Source of the DNA: Cylindrospermum sp. FACHB-282
Lineage (GTDB): Bacteria; Cyanobacteriota; Cyanobacteriia; Cyanobacteriales; Nostocaceae
Assembly: GCF_014697195.1 (NCBI RefSeq)
Contig: NZ_JACJRJ010000020.1
Coordinates: 1-64,000, forward strand
DNA length: 64,000 nt
Direction: 5' to 3'
The position numbers and the translations under genes are program-made. The first letter of the stretch is position 1. Each line of letters starts with the position of its first letter. Below the pieces are notes generated by a model. That model had not been told where the DNA came from. It saw nothing but the letters and a program-made list of their open reading frames with translations, and searched no databases. Below are positions 17,973-27,188 of this stretch, one piece after another.

Positions 17973-18821
17973 ATGCTATCAACTTACACCAAACTATTGC
18001 GACTGTCTCAAGGACAGCTAAACCTGTTAGAAGCTTGTCCCCGTAAATTTCAGCACACTTATTTAGAACAACTCAATACACCCTCAAATCCCCAACAGGA
18101 AGAAAAACAAACTCTTGGTAGTCGCTTTCACCTGCTGATGCAACAGCAAGAAATGGGTTTACCAATTCAGAGTTTTTTGGAAGCGGATGCTCAACTACAA
18201 AGCTGGATGGCAGGTTTTGCCAATGCCGCACCAGAAATTTTAACACCATTCATTGATAATCAAACTTTCCGCGAAAGTGAACACTACCGCACTTTGCAAG
18301 TTCAAAATTACTTGCTGACTGTGATCTATGATTTATTGATTGCCGATCGCCAACAAGCGCAAATCCTCGACTGGAAAACCTATCCTCAGCCACCGACTAG
18401 AAGCAAGTTAGAAAAAAACTGGCAAACACGCCTTTATATGTTTGTTTTGGCTGAAACTAGCGAATATTCACCAGAACAGATTTCCATGACTTACTGGTTT
18501 GTTCAATCTCAAGGACAACCACAAAGTATTAAGTTTAGTTACGATGCTAGCCAGCACAAAAAAACCGCGAAGAGACTAAATCAACTTTTAAGCCAGTTAA
18601 GCAATTGGCTGGAATTATACCAGAAAGATGAGCTATTTCCGCAAGTTCCAGAAGCTCAAAAAGCATTATGTAATAATTGTCAGTTTGCGGTACGGTGCGC
18701 TCGCTCTCAGCGCGGCGTTCGCGGAGCGTCTCGGAGAGAAGCCCATCGCTCTCAAGTAACTGAAGAGGCGATCGCCAACTCACTACCAAATCTCGACAAC
18801 ATTCAAGAAATAGCACTTTGA
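17973..18821 (+). CDS. PD-(D/E)XK (RecB/Cas4-like) nuclease
   Basis: A 282-residue nuclease of the RecB C-terminal type. The first cysteine motif (LLEACPRKFQHTYL) opens the domain. The active site is LLIADRQQAQILDWKT (D...D-x-K, near residues 118-133), and CNNCQFAVRC near residue 230 supplies three more cysteines, so a [4Fe-4S] cluster as in Cas4/AddB-type nucleases is plausible. Just after that motif the reading frame runs through a GC-rich repeat insertion that encodes about 17 Arg/Ser-rich residues. recJ starts 35 bp downstream, suggesting a shared DNA-repair role. Confidence 0.8.
   Translation: MLSTYTKLLRLSQGQLNLLEACPRKFQHTYLEQLNTPSNPQQEEKQTLGSRFHLLMQQQEMGLPIQSFLEADAQLQSWMAGFANAAPEILTPFIDNQTFRESEHYRTLQVQNYLLTVIYDLLIADRQQAQILDWKTYPQPPTRSKLEKNWQTRLYMFVLAETSEYSPEQISMTYWFVQSQGQPQSIKFSYDASQHKKTAKRLNQLLSQLSNWLELYQKDELFPQVPEAQKALCNNCQFAVRCARSQRGVRGASRREAHRSQVTEEAIANSLPNLDNIQEIAL
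18696..18750. repeat. GC-rich repeat inserted in frame in the nuclease gene
   Basis: About 55 bp that are far richer in GC than the surrounding gene, with complementary CTCTC (18704-18708) and GAGAG (18734-18738) near the ends and several GCG/CGC palindromes inside. The 'gcggcgttcgcggagcgtctcggagag' style resembles Nostoc palindromic repeats that I recall inserted in coding and intergenic DNA. It keeps the frame open. Confidence 0.6.
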
Positions 18822-18855
18822 TATTTTTTTTAATTTTTAATTTTTAATTGATTAA

Positions 18856-21195
18856 ATGCAGTGGATTCTAGCAGCAACAGAACAACCCCCAGAGTGGTTT
18901 ATTGAAGCGGTGAAACAGTACGCGCCCCCAGCAGGTGGACTTTATGCCGCCCAGCTACTTTGGCAACGGGGAATAAAAGATGAAACACAATTAACAGCTT
19001 TTGTCAACTACAAATCCTATCAACCAGTCAGTCCCATTGAGTTTGGGCAAGAAATGGATTGGGCCGTAAAACGGTTGCAACAGGCGCGGGAAGTTAAGGA
19101 GAAAATAGCCATTTGGGGGGACTTCGACGCCGACGGCATCACCGCCACATCTGTCCTTTGGGATGGGTTGGGACAGTTTTTTCGGCAGAATACGCAATTA
19201 ATTTACTACATTCCCAATCGCCTCACAGAGTCCCACGGACTGAATCACCAGGGAATTGATAAGTTAGCAAAACAAGGGTTTACATTAATTGTTACTTGTG
19301 ACACAGGCAGCACAAATATTAGTGAAATTAACTATGCAAACCAGCTAGGTATAGATGTGATTGTTACAGACCACCACACCTTACCTTCAGAACGCCCACC
19401 TGTGACAGCAATTATCAACCCCCGTTATTTCCCTAACGAACATCCGCTGTTTCATCTTTCAGGGGTGGCTGTAGCTTATAAATTGGTCGAAGCACTGTAT
19501 GAAACTCTGCCAGATATACCAGAACATCCGTTAACTGATTTATTAGATTTAGTGGCGGTGGGGTTAATTGCCGACTTGGTGCAACTAAAAGGAGATTGTC
19601 GCTATTTGGCGCAAGTGGGAATTCAACAATTGCAAGCTGATTTTAAACAACCACCAGGAGCAAGGAGGCGTCCAGGGATAGGGCGATTATTGGAATTATG
19701 CCAGAAAAGTGGCGATCGCCCCACAGATATTTCCTTCGGCTTGGGGCCGCGCATCAATGCGGTTAGTCGCATCCAAGGCGACGCTAGCTTTTGCGTAGAA
19801 TTGCTGACTAGCCGGGATGCTAAACGTTGCAATGAACTAGCGGAAGTTACAGAATTAGCCAACACCCGCCGCAAGTCTTTACAAAAAGATGTACAAGCCC
19901 AAGTAGCGCAAAAACTCACCCAATTAGACTTATCAACCACCAGCGTCATTGTCTTAGCAGATGCCCAATGGCCCGTTGGCGTTTTGGGCTTAGTCGCTGG
20001 ACAAATAGCCCAAGAAACAGGCCGCCCGACAATTTTGTTGAGTACAGAAAACTCACCCCCTGACTCGGAAACTCCCTCAAAACTCACTCTAGCCCGTGGT
20101 TCTGCCCGTTCGATAAATTCTGTTGATTTATACCAATTGGTAAAAGACCAAGCACATTTGTTACATCGTTTTGGGGGACATCCCTTTGCTGCTGGGTTGA
20201 GTTTGTTGACAGAGAATATTTCTTTATTTACAGCAGCTATTAACCAAAGGTTGCGACAATCTTTAGGTGGTGCTAACCTGACGCCAACAGTACAAGCAGA
20301 TTTGGTGGTAACAGTAGCAGATTTGGGAAAAGATTTATTTTTAGAACTCAAACTTTTAGAACCCTGTGGAATGGGAAACCCCGCCCCGAAACTGCTGATT
20401 CAAAATTGCTGGTTTGAAAATTCTTGGCATAGCAATCAGAAAGATTGGCAAGGGAAAAAAGTACAGTATATTAAAGCCGAGTTTGACATTCGCGATGATT
20501 CCAGCAAAAGCCCTTTTCCGGGAATTTGGTGGGGACACTATAAAGATGAATTACCCCCAGGTAGGTGTGATTGCATAGCTGAACTAGACTACAACAGCTT
20601 CAAAAAACGCTATGAAATCAGATTAATTGCTGTGCGTCCCAGTGTTGACTCACAACTCAGCAATCAAAATTCACCACAGATACTAGATTGGCGAAATATT
20701 CCCAAACAGGGCACTCAAAACTCAGCGATGATTATCGAAAATTGTCCTACTAGCTGGGATGATTTACGTGCATGGTTTAGGAAGTCGCTTTATAATCAAC
20801 AATTAGCCATAGCCTGGTCGAAACCCCATCATCAACCACCAAGCCAAATTTGGCTCACTTTGGTAGGAATTGCCAAATATCTCAGTCGCACAAATCAACC
20901 AGTTACCCGCATACAACTTTTAGAGAAACTGGGTATAGGTGATCAAACCTTACATTTGGGATTTAAAGCTTTAAAATATTTAGGGTTTACAGTTCAACGA
21001 CAAGACCGTTGTTTGCAAATCAACTGGAATGCTGACAACGCCTCACAAAACCCTGCGGATGCTGCTGTTAACCAATTTTTAGCCGCTGTCCGCGAAGAAC
21101 AATTTCAGCGAGAGTATTTTGCTGAAGTTCCTCTAGAGACAATAATAGCGATCTGCGCTACGCGATCGCCACTCAAACAGACCGCAGTTCCCTAA
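18856..21195 (+). CDS. recJ: Single-stranded-DNA exonuclease RecJ
   Basis: 5'-3' ssDNA exonuclease of recombination and mismatch repair. DHH-family motifs are intact: GDFDADGITATS (motif I), VTCDTGSTN (II) and VTDHHTLPSERPP (III, the DHH box), followed by a DHHA1 region around GHPFAAGLSL and an OB-fold. The 779 residues exceed the roughly 570 of E. coli RecJ. The extra C-terminal part (after about residue 600) contains a winged-helix-like LSRTNQPVTRIQLLEKLGIG segment, as in other cyanobacterial RecJ proteins. It sits directly behind a RecB-like nuclease. Confidence 0.93.
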   Translation: MQWILAATEQPPEWFIEAVKQYAPPAGGLYAAQLLWQRGIKDETQLTAFVNYKSYQPVSPIEFGQEMDWAVKRLQQAREVKEKIAIWGDFDADGITATSVLWDGLGQFFRQNTQLIYYIPNRLTESHGLNHQGIDKLAKQGFTLIVTCDTGSTNISEINYANQLGIDVIVTDHHTLPSERPPVTAIINPRYFPNEHPLFHLSGVAVAYKLVEALYETLPDIPEHPLTDLLDLVAVGLIADLVQLKGDCRYLAQVGIQQLQADFKQPPGARRRPGIGRLLELCQKSGDRPTDISFGLGPRINAVSRIQGDASFCVELLTSRDAKRCNELAEVTELANTRRKSLQKDVQAQVAQKLTQLDLSTTSVIVLADAQWPVGVLGLVAGQIAQETGRPTILLSTENSPPDSETPSKLTLARGSARSINSVDLYQLVKDQAHLLHRFGGHPFAAGLSLLTENISLFTAAINQRLRQSLGGANLTPTVQADLVVTVADLGKDLFLELKLLEPCGMGNPAPKLLIQNCWFENSWHSNQKDWQGKKVQYIKAEFDIRDDSSKSPFPGIWWGHYKDELPPGRCDCIAELDYNSFKKRYEIRLIAVRPSVDSQLSNQNSPQILDWRNIPKQGTQNSAMIIENCPTSWDDLRAWFRKSLYNQQLAIAWSKPHHQPPSQIWLTLVGIAKYLSRTNQPVTRIQLLEKLGIGDQTLHLGFKALKYLGFTVQRQDRCLQINWNADNASQNPADAAVNQFLAAVREEQFQREYFAEVPLETIIAICATRSPLKQTAVP

Positions 21196-21236
21196 ATTAG
21201 AGATAATATTTTTATCATCAGTCATTCTTAAAAGCT

Positions 21237-21857
21237 ATGACTCTAGCCTTACCCAAAGTTGTTAACTTCGAGGAATTTGCCGCTTGGCTACCTGAAAATT
21301 CCGGGGTACGTTACGAATTACATAATGGGAACATTATTGAAATGGCACAACCAGTAGGGGATGACGAAGAAGTTAAAGGGTTTTTAACCATCAAGCTTAG
21401 TGCGGCGATTGACCGATTAGACCTTCCCTACATCATTCCTAACCAAGTTATTGTTAGACCTGATGGCAAAGATTCCGGTTATTTTCCAGATGTGTTAGTG
21501 CTAAACCGTGCAAATCTAGCAAACGAAAAATTATGGAAAAAAGAATCCACCCTCAGTCATGGTGCATCAATACCTTTGGTAATTGAAGTTGTATCAACTA
21601 ACTGGCGTGACGATTACTATTTGAAATATGCTGATTATGAGGAAATGGGCATCCCCGAATATTGGATTGTAGACTATGCAGCATTGGGCGGACGTAATTT
21701 TATTGGCAATCCCAAACAACCGACAATCTGTGTTTGTAACTTGGTGGATGGAGAATATCAGATTAGTAAGTTTCGAGACAATGAACGTATTATTTCCCAA
21801 ACTTTTCCTGAATTAAATCTCACAGCAAACCAGATTTTTCAAGCTGGTATGATCTAG
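21237..21857 (+). CDS. Uma2-family (DUF820) putative endonuclease
   Basis: A 206-residue member of the Uma2 family, a restriction-endonuclease-like fold that is greatly expanded in cyanobacteria. The PD-(D/E)XK residues lie in YFPDVLVL and PLVIEVVS, preceded by RYELHNGNIIEM and followed by KYADYEEMGIPEYWIVDY, all family hallmarks. The natural role is unknown, with links to mobile elements proposed. It starts 41 bp after recJ and is convergent with the next gene. Confidence 0.88.
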   Translation: MTLALPKVVNFEEFAAWLPENSGVRYELHNGNIIEMAQPVGDDEEVKGFLTIKLSAAIDRLDLPYIIPNQVIVRPDGKDSGYFPDVLVLNRANLANEKLWKKESTLSHGASIPLVIEVVSTNWRDDYYLKYADYEEMGIPEYWIVDYAALGGRNFIGNPKQPTICVCNLVDGEYQISKFRDNERIISQTFPELNLTANQIFQAGMI

Positions 21858-21912
21858 CTTTCAAGTAAAACAAAAATAATATATATTGCAAGTAATCAAA
21901 CCTAAATCAATA

Positions 21913-22725
21913 TTAAGATTTTTCTCTACTTTGCTGTTCAATAGCTTGTCGTACTACTTCGATTTTTAATTCTAGTGCTTCGGCAATTTGTTCTACACTT
22001 AACCCCATTTTTAAAAGACGAGGTATTGCTTCCAGCTTTGTTTCTTCCTGAACTTCTTGCTTAACTTCTTGCTTAACTTCTTCTCTAACTTCTTGATAAA
22101 ATCGAGTTTGTCGCCATTCTGTTAATCCAAACATTGCTTCCAACTCCTGACGGCTATAGGATGAAAACTTATAAACGAGCATCCTTTCTACTAATTCTAA
22201 AAGATTACGACTGTTTGGCGTATCTGCCTGTTGCACCAGATTTATCAAACTTCTTGCTTCTTCTACAGCCTCATCTTCAGGTGCAACTACTAGTTTAATA
22301 ATTCCCAAACCAATTGAGGATGATGTATCGGTTAATTCATCTAAATAAACTACATGAATTTGCCCAGCAGCTAGTGAACTTTGATATGCAAGTGGTATAC
22401 CAGGGTCAAGACTGCGTTTTGCCCACAAAACTACAGCTTGCCATGTTTTATGAGGTTTATATTGGTTTAAGTAAAGAAACGCTTCTGTAATCAACCGCCA
22501 GTATAAATCATCATCGGGCTGGAATTGTACCTCAACAAGATAAATCGGGTCTTGTGGGTATTCGGCTTTGGGCAAAAATAACCCATCTATGCGACGTGCT
22601 AATTCTTTGATTTCCACAGAGGAAAATTCGTAGTGCAACGCCAGTGTAGGGGACTGTTCCAGTAATTCAAATAAAACGCTAGGGAGATTTTGTAGCAGGG
22701 TATAAAATATCGTGTCTGTCTTCAT
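21913..22725 (-). CDS. Rpn-family/DUF2887 putative nuclease
   Basis: A 270-residue protein of the DUF2887/Rpn (recombination-promoting nuclease) type common in cyanobacteria. The nuclease-like core has RIDGLFLP and YLVEVQFQPDDDLYWRLI, matching a D...ExQ variant of the PD-(D/E)XK site, then YKPHKTWQAVVLW. The C-terminal third carries a charged repeat EVREEVKQEVKQEVQEE, encoded by a 12-bp tandem DNA repeat (22050-22095), and a small helical IPRLLKMGLSVEQIAEALEL motif. Related to mobile transposase-associated proteins. Monocistronic. Confidence 0.8.
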   Translation of the reverse strand: MKTDTIFYTLLQNLPSVLFELLEQSPTLALHYEFSSVEIKELARRIDGLFLPKAEYPQDPIYLVEVQFQPDDDLYWRLITEAFLYLNQYKPHKTWQAVVLWAKRSLDPGIPLAYQSSLAAGQIHVVYLDELTDTSSSIGLGIIKLVVAPEDEAVEEARSLINLVQQADTPNSRNLLELVERMLVYKFSSYSRQELEAMFGLTEWRQTRFYQEVREEVKQEVKQEVQEETKLEAIPRLLKMGLSVEQIAEALELKIEVVRQAIEQQSREKS

Positions 22726-23030
22726 TTGCAGTCAGAAGCAGAGTGTGAACTTCTATAAGTTTACGGGGAAATAGAGGCGTATAACTTAAGAAATTACAGA
22801 TAATCTTCAAATGTTATTCCTCTTAAGTGATATGGGTAATAAAGTTGGTTTTTTCTAAAAATGCGATCGCTTAACTTTTAAGACAGTCGCTACAAAAACC
22901 GCGATCGCACTGAAGTCATGGTATTCGCTGAAAAAGATGTGCTAACCATGAGTATTATATTACTAAGTAAGTAGGGAAAGAAATCAAACTATGTTAAGAA
23001 AAGTAAAAAATATTGATTTAAATTAGCTCG

Positions 23031-23074
23031 TAGTGAGGGCTTTAGCCCTCAAAGAAGGGCTTCAGCCCTTACTA
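23031..23074. repeat. Double-hairpin palindromic element
   Basis: Two adjacent hairpins, GAGGGC-TTTA-GCCCTC and AAGGGC-TTCA-GCCCTT, are enclosed by TAGTGAGGGC and GCCCTTACTA, which are also complementary with one mismatch. The whole 44 bp is therefore a palindrome of palindromes. It sits alone in the 434-bp spacer 22726-23159, which otherwise shows only HIP1 sites. Confidence 0.8.
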
Positions 23075-23159
23075 CCAACCTTGAATTATTTACGCCAAGC
23101 TACTTAATATATTACATAAGATTCGTCTGCCTTTCTGCGTTTTAGTAGGAGTTTTGAAA

Positions 23160-24287
23160 ATGACGGTGCATTTACCTCTAATTGGCGTCACTTGTTGTAT
23201 AAGAGCAATATCATTACTTGAAGAGTATCCTCAAAACATTGTTGGTAGTTTTTGGGTCATGTGTGGTTATGGATTTAAACAGCAAGACATTCCTGGCTGG
23301 TGGATTGATATTCTTTCAGAAGAGAATCAAGCACAAGGTATTATTAATGCCTTTGAGAAAGGTTGTTTTGACGGCGAACATGAAAACCCGCTATACTTAG
23401 GATTTTGTATTATTGTTGTTGCAGATTCTTCCAATCCTGCTCATTTATCTTATGTAATTCAACACCTGACAATGTGGGAATGTGAGGGAATAGGTTTATT
23501 AAGAATAATGGCACGTTATAATATAGCTGCTCATACACAAGTTAGTTATCCTAAGCAGTTTTTAAGTTCTCGTTATAGAGAAGACAGTCCTACTTATCAA
23601 TATCTTCGACAAACACTAAATCATTGGTCAGTTCAGGTTTGGGAAGATTACTGTAGCTATCTAATGTCTGAACATGGTCAATGGATGTTCTTCAACTATT
23701 GTAAAAAAATCAACACTATTAAAGATGAAGTAAAAGCTACCGTGGAAAAAGGTTTTAAACCTCTAGTTTTAACAGAAGGAGAAACTGACCCAATTTATAT
23801 TAAAACTGCTTTAGAATTACAAGGACAAACAGAAATATTAGAACAAGTTGATATTGAATGGGTAGGAGCTTCTATAGGTAAAGGGCAGAGTATAAATAGT
23901 GGTGATAGTGGCTTGAATAATACTAGAGATGTTCTGCTTTCTAAGCCTCAATTCGTAACTAGAAAAGTATTACTGCTCTACGATTGTGATACTAGAAAAA
24001 CTAATGAAGACCATGATAAATTAAAAATCAGAAAAATCCCTCAACAAGAGAATCGAAAAGTCAAGAAAGGGATTGAAAACCTATTTTTAGATCATTTATT
24101 CACAGAAGAATTTTATTCACAAAAAACCAAATATGGAGATTATGGAGAAGAAAACCAGATTCAAGAATTTCAAAAAATGAAGTTTTGCAAATGGATATGT
24201 GAAGAAAGAAAACAGGCGGATGATTTTATTTATTTTAAGATAATCGTTGATATTATCAAAGATTGCTTAGGCGAAATTATTTACTAA
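23160..24287 (+). CDS. Orphan TOPRIM-domain protein
   Basis: A 375-residue protein. The C-terminal half has a TOPRIM core: KPLVLTEGETDPIYIKTAL with the catalytic Glu (about residue 206), a hydrophobic strand into VEWVGAS-like sequence, and KVLLLYDCDT (D275, D277), the DxD. TOPRIM domains occur in primases, topoisomerases and OLD-type nucleases. The N-terminal 190 residues, with several Trp and Cys, match nothing I know. There is no ATPase domain or partner gene beside it. ATG 23160 is preferred over TTG 23154 because agtaggag (23144-23151) is correctly spaced. Low GC suggests transfer. Confidence 0.7.
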   Translation: MTVHLPLIGVTCCIRAISLLEEYPQNIVGSFWVMCGYGFKQQDIPGWWIDILSEENQAQGIINAFEKGCFDGEHENPLYLGFCIIVVADSSNPAHLSYVIQHLTMWECEGIGLLRIMARYNIAAHTQVSYPKQFLSSRYREDSPTYQYLRQTLNHWSVQVWEDYCSYLMSEHGQWMFFNYCKKINTIKDEVKATVEKGFKPLVLTEGETDPIYIKTALELQGQTEILEQVDIEWVGASIGKGQSINSGDSGLNNTRDVLLSKPQFVTRKVLLLYDCDTRKTNEDHDKLKIRKIPQQENRKVKKGIENLFLDHLFTEEFYSQKTKYGDYGEENQIQEFQKMKFCKWICEERKQADDFIYFKIIVDIIKDCLGEIIY

Positions 24288-24697
24288 AAAAGGTTTGCAT
24301 TTAAACTAAACGGTAGTTATGTTGATTATTTACCTTTAGTTTTAGAGCTATTTCAAGAAAACAAAAAGCTTATAAGGGAGCATACCATTTCTGTAAATTC
24401 GTAGTGCGGGCATCTTGCCCGCTGTATGATTAATGAATATCTGAATGCCTGCTCTTAAAGTTCTTGAAGTGACATGACAACACCTCTAACCAACTTTAAT
24501 ATTCATTCTAGCATCAGTGATCGGCGGGGCAATTGAGCGGTTTACCACGAAAACCGAGAAATTTATAACTTTTGAAAGGTTGACAAAACGTTGTTTTAGC
24601 CTTCTCTATTTCTGGGTAATTTATCTTCAATGCCAAGGCTTCAACCGTGAAAATACGTAATTTAAAACTAACCTACAACACAAACCTACAAAATTGT
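24288..24697. other. Spacer with a coding-like remnant and a repeat hairpin
   Basis: After the TOPRIM gene a short open stretch (24300-24404) reads FAFKLNGSYVDYLPLVLELF and then charged residues to a stop, with no start codon, so it may be a gene remnant. It is followed by a hairpin GCGGGC-ATCTT-GCCCGC (24406-24422), a sequence style I recall as a dispersed cyanobacterial repeat. No complete gene is visible. Confidence 0.4.
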
Positions 24698-25393
24698 CTA
24701 CCTCAACCCTCCTTGGTGTTCGCAGTGAAAACCTTTTTGCTCCCAAGCTGACATATCCACATCAACCAGTCTGGTGATATCTGAACATTGAGGCTGAATA
24801 CCTTGACTTAAAACCGCCCAAAATAAGCTGCGCGTTACATCTAGAACTGTTTTCAGCGAATGTTCACGATTCGCAGGAATGCCTCGCTCTTGAACAATAT
24901 CTGGTTCCACCCAAATGCCATGAGATCCTAAGAGAATCTGAGCCAGCCATTTAGCTCGTGGTAAGTGAGTTGGGGAGGTAATCAGTTTTACCTTGCGTAC
25001 CCCCCAGTGGTCTAAAATTGGAATGCCATAATAAAAATTTTCAAAGGTGGAATTAGCGCACTTTTCTAACCAAACTTTTTGTAACTCTGCGGCTTCCCGT
25101 TGAAAAATTAGCCAAATACAAGGATCTTCGGAACCACGAGAAATTAAAATTGGGGTGTGCGGGTATTGTTTTGCTTGTTGGGCAACGTAGGTTTCTCGCT
25201 GAATGCTGCCCCCAATCACAAAAAAGGCATCTACTGGCTGGGAAGAAGCAGAAACTAAGGTTATAGTGGTGAAAATCAGCCAAATGCCCAGGAGAAGAAA
25301 CAAACCCCAACCTAATTTTTGTAACGATTGCCACAGTATCGGGAATTTTCGGCTAAGGAAAATTGATAATTTTGTGGGAAATTTGCGTTTCAT
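24698..25393 (-). CDS. YdcF-family (DUF218) membrane-anchored protein
   Basis: A 231-residue protein anchored by one N-terminal helix (GWGLFLLLGIWLIFTTITLV) after a basic start. The DUF218/ElyC-SanA-YdcF fold is seen in VDAFFVIGGSIQRETYVAQQ, the HTPILISRGSEDP segment and KVKLITSPTHLPRAKWLA. Relatives influence envelope integrity or peptidoglycan precursor metabolism, but the exact reaction is not known for this member. It is divergent from the Ctp protease gene, with 312 bp between the starts and no clear promoter hexamers. Confidence 0.82.
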   Translation of the reverse strand: MKRKFPTKLSIFLSRKFPILWQSLQKLGWGLFLLLGIWLIFTTITLVSASSQPVDAFFVIGGSIQRETYVAQQAKQYPHTPILISRGSEDPCIWLIFQREAAELQKVWLEKCANSTFENFYYGIPILDHWGVRKVKLITSPTHLPRAKWLAQILLGSHGIWVEPDIVQERGIPANREHSLKTVLDVTRSLFWAVLSQGIQPQCSDITRLVDVDMSAWEQKGFHCEHQGGLR

Positions 25394-25705
25394 GAATTAT
25401 ATAAGAAAAGCCTAGTTGCCTACTTTTTGGGAGTGATGCAATTAAAGCAGCAAGGTGCTATCTTATAAAAGTAATCGAGGGTGTGAAGATGACGCTGATA
25501 AAAGTGTCATGTCATTAGATTAGTCTTCCGGAGACAGCAAAAAAACCGAGAACTGTTTGTTAACAACCAATGCAGTATTTTTAACATCATTCCAAAGGCA
25601 AAATGATGAGGGGAGTATAGCTGAAATTGGGGTATAAAAACTTAAAAATCTCAGGAAAGTTTGATTGCTAAACTGTCAAAAACACTATTATTCCATCTGA
25701 TATAC

Positions 25706-27043
25706 ATGAACCAATCTGCGAAACGTTACTCGCCGCTCCAAGTAGCCTTGATTGGTGGAGCGATCGCCACGACTGCTACTATATCTGTATTTGGTACAGC
25801 TTGGACGCGCGGTGTTCGCGCTGCGCTGCAAGATAGCCCAAAAGCGTTAGTTGACCAAGTTTGGCAACTGGTGAATCGTGAATACGTTGATGGCAAATTT
25901 AATCAACAAAATTGGCAAGCAACCAGGCAGAGCCTGTTAAGCAAAGAGTATACAAACAACGAACAAGCTTATGTAGCTATTCGCGAAGCTTTACAGAAGT
26001 TGGGTGATCCTTATACAAGGTTTATGGATCCCAAACAATATGAAGCCCTCACCAGCCAAACATCTGGGGAAGTATCGGGAATTGGCATTCGCATGGAATT
26101 GAATGACAAAACCAAGCGGCTGACTGTTGTTGAGGCGATTGAGAATTCCCCAGCGCTGAAAGCTGGCATTAAAGCAGGGGATGAGATTTTAGCAATTGAC
26201 GGTAAACCCGCTCTGAAGATGAAAGTGGATGATGCCTCTAAGCTGATTCGCGGTAAAGCTGGTACCGCTATAACATTGCGGCTAGGGCGTCCCGGTGGGA
26301 ATGATTTTAATCTGAAGCTGACTAGGGCGACAATTGAAGTCCCAACAGTACGTTATACCCTCAAGCAAGAAGGTACTCGCCGCGTTGGCTATATCCGATT
26401 GCGGGAGTTTAGTTCCCACGCCGCTGATCAAATGCGACGAGCCATCCGCGATTTGAACGGTAAGCAAGTCGATTCCTTTGTATTGGATTTGCGGGGGAAT
26501 CCCGGTGGTTTGTTGCAGGCAAGCATTGAAATTGCCCGGATGTGGTACGATAGCGGTTCCATTGTCCGTACAGTAGACCGTCGGGGAGCAAGTGAAGAAA
26601 CCAAAGCTAATCGTACTGCCTTGACAAATCGTCCTTTGGTGGTGCTGGTGGATGGTAATTCCGCTAGTGCTAGTGAGATTCTCACCGGGGCACTCAAAGA
26701 TAATAAACGGGCGGTAGTTGTTGGCAGTCAAACCTTTGGTAAAGCTTTAGTGCAGTCAGTGCATGAACTCGCAGATGGTTCTGGTTTAGCAGTTACTATT
26801 GCCCACTACTACACCCCCAAGGGCACGGATATAAACCATAAAGGGATTACGCCAGATATCAAGCAAGACTTGACAGAGTCCCAAGAGCGGCAGTTGGCAA
26901 GTAATCCAGATTTAGTTGGCACTAAGAGCGATCCCCAATATGCTAGAGCGATCGCAGTTCTATCTGGTAACAACTTTGCCCAACAGCAAGTAACTCCCAC
27001 CACCCAACCGATGAGCAGTCGCGCTAACGACTTGAAATTTTAG
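25706..27043 (+). CDS. Carboxyl-terminal processing protease (S41, Ctp)
   Basis: A periplasmic or lumenal serine protease of the CtpA/B/C group; cyanobacterial CtpA matures photosystem II protein D1. From the N-terminus there is a signal/anchor helix (LQVALIGGAIATTATISVFG), a PDZ domain at about 110-195 (GIGIRMEL; ALKAGIKAGDEILAIDG), then the S41 core with VLDLRGNPGG, the catalytic Ser in DGNSASASEILTGAL, and the Lys in GSQTFGKALVQ. ATG 25706 is chosen because MNQSAKRYSPLQ leads directly into the signal helix. The frame is open upstream from TTG 25661. It looks most like CtpB, but that assignment needs a tree. Confidence 0.9.
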   Translation: MNQSAKRYSPLQVALIGGAIATTATISVFGTAWTRGVRAALQDSPKALVDQVWQLVNREYVDGKFNQQNWQATRQSLLSKEYTNNEQAYVAIREALQKLGDPYTRFMDPKQYEALTSQTSGEVSGIGIRMELNDKTKRLTVVEAIENSPALKAGIKAGDEILAIDGKPALKMKVDDASKLIRGKAGTAITLRLGRPGGNDFNLKLTRATIEVPTVRYTLKQEGTRRVGYIRLREFSSHAADQMRRAIRDLNGKQVDSFVLDLRGNPGGLLQASIEIARMWYDSGSIVRTVDRRGASEETKANRTALTNRPLVVLVDGNSASASEILTGALKDNKRAVVVGSQTFGKALVQSVHELADGSGLAVTIAHYYTPKGTDINHKGITPDIKQDLTESQERQLASNPDLVGTKSDPQYARAIAVLSGNNFAQQQVTPTTQPMSSRANDLKF

Positions 27044-27080
27044 TTCAGGATTTCCAAATCCGAATTTTGTGATTGATTTC

Positions 27081-27116
27081 ATCCCACCCCTTTTACTTTT
27101 AGAGGTGGGATTTATT
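27081..27116 (+). terminator. Terminator after ctp
   Basis: ATCCCACC (27081-27088) pairs perfectly with GGTGGGAT (27104-27111) and is followed by TTATT. It lies about 40 bp after the protease stop codon. Confidence 0.6.
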
Positions 27117-27188
27117 GTCAGGACTTTCAAAATAAAATGAACACGAGATATACATAGGTAAATCTCCTATTGCGGTATGGCATTATTT

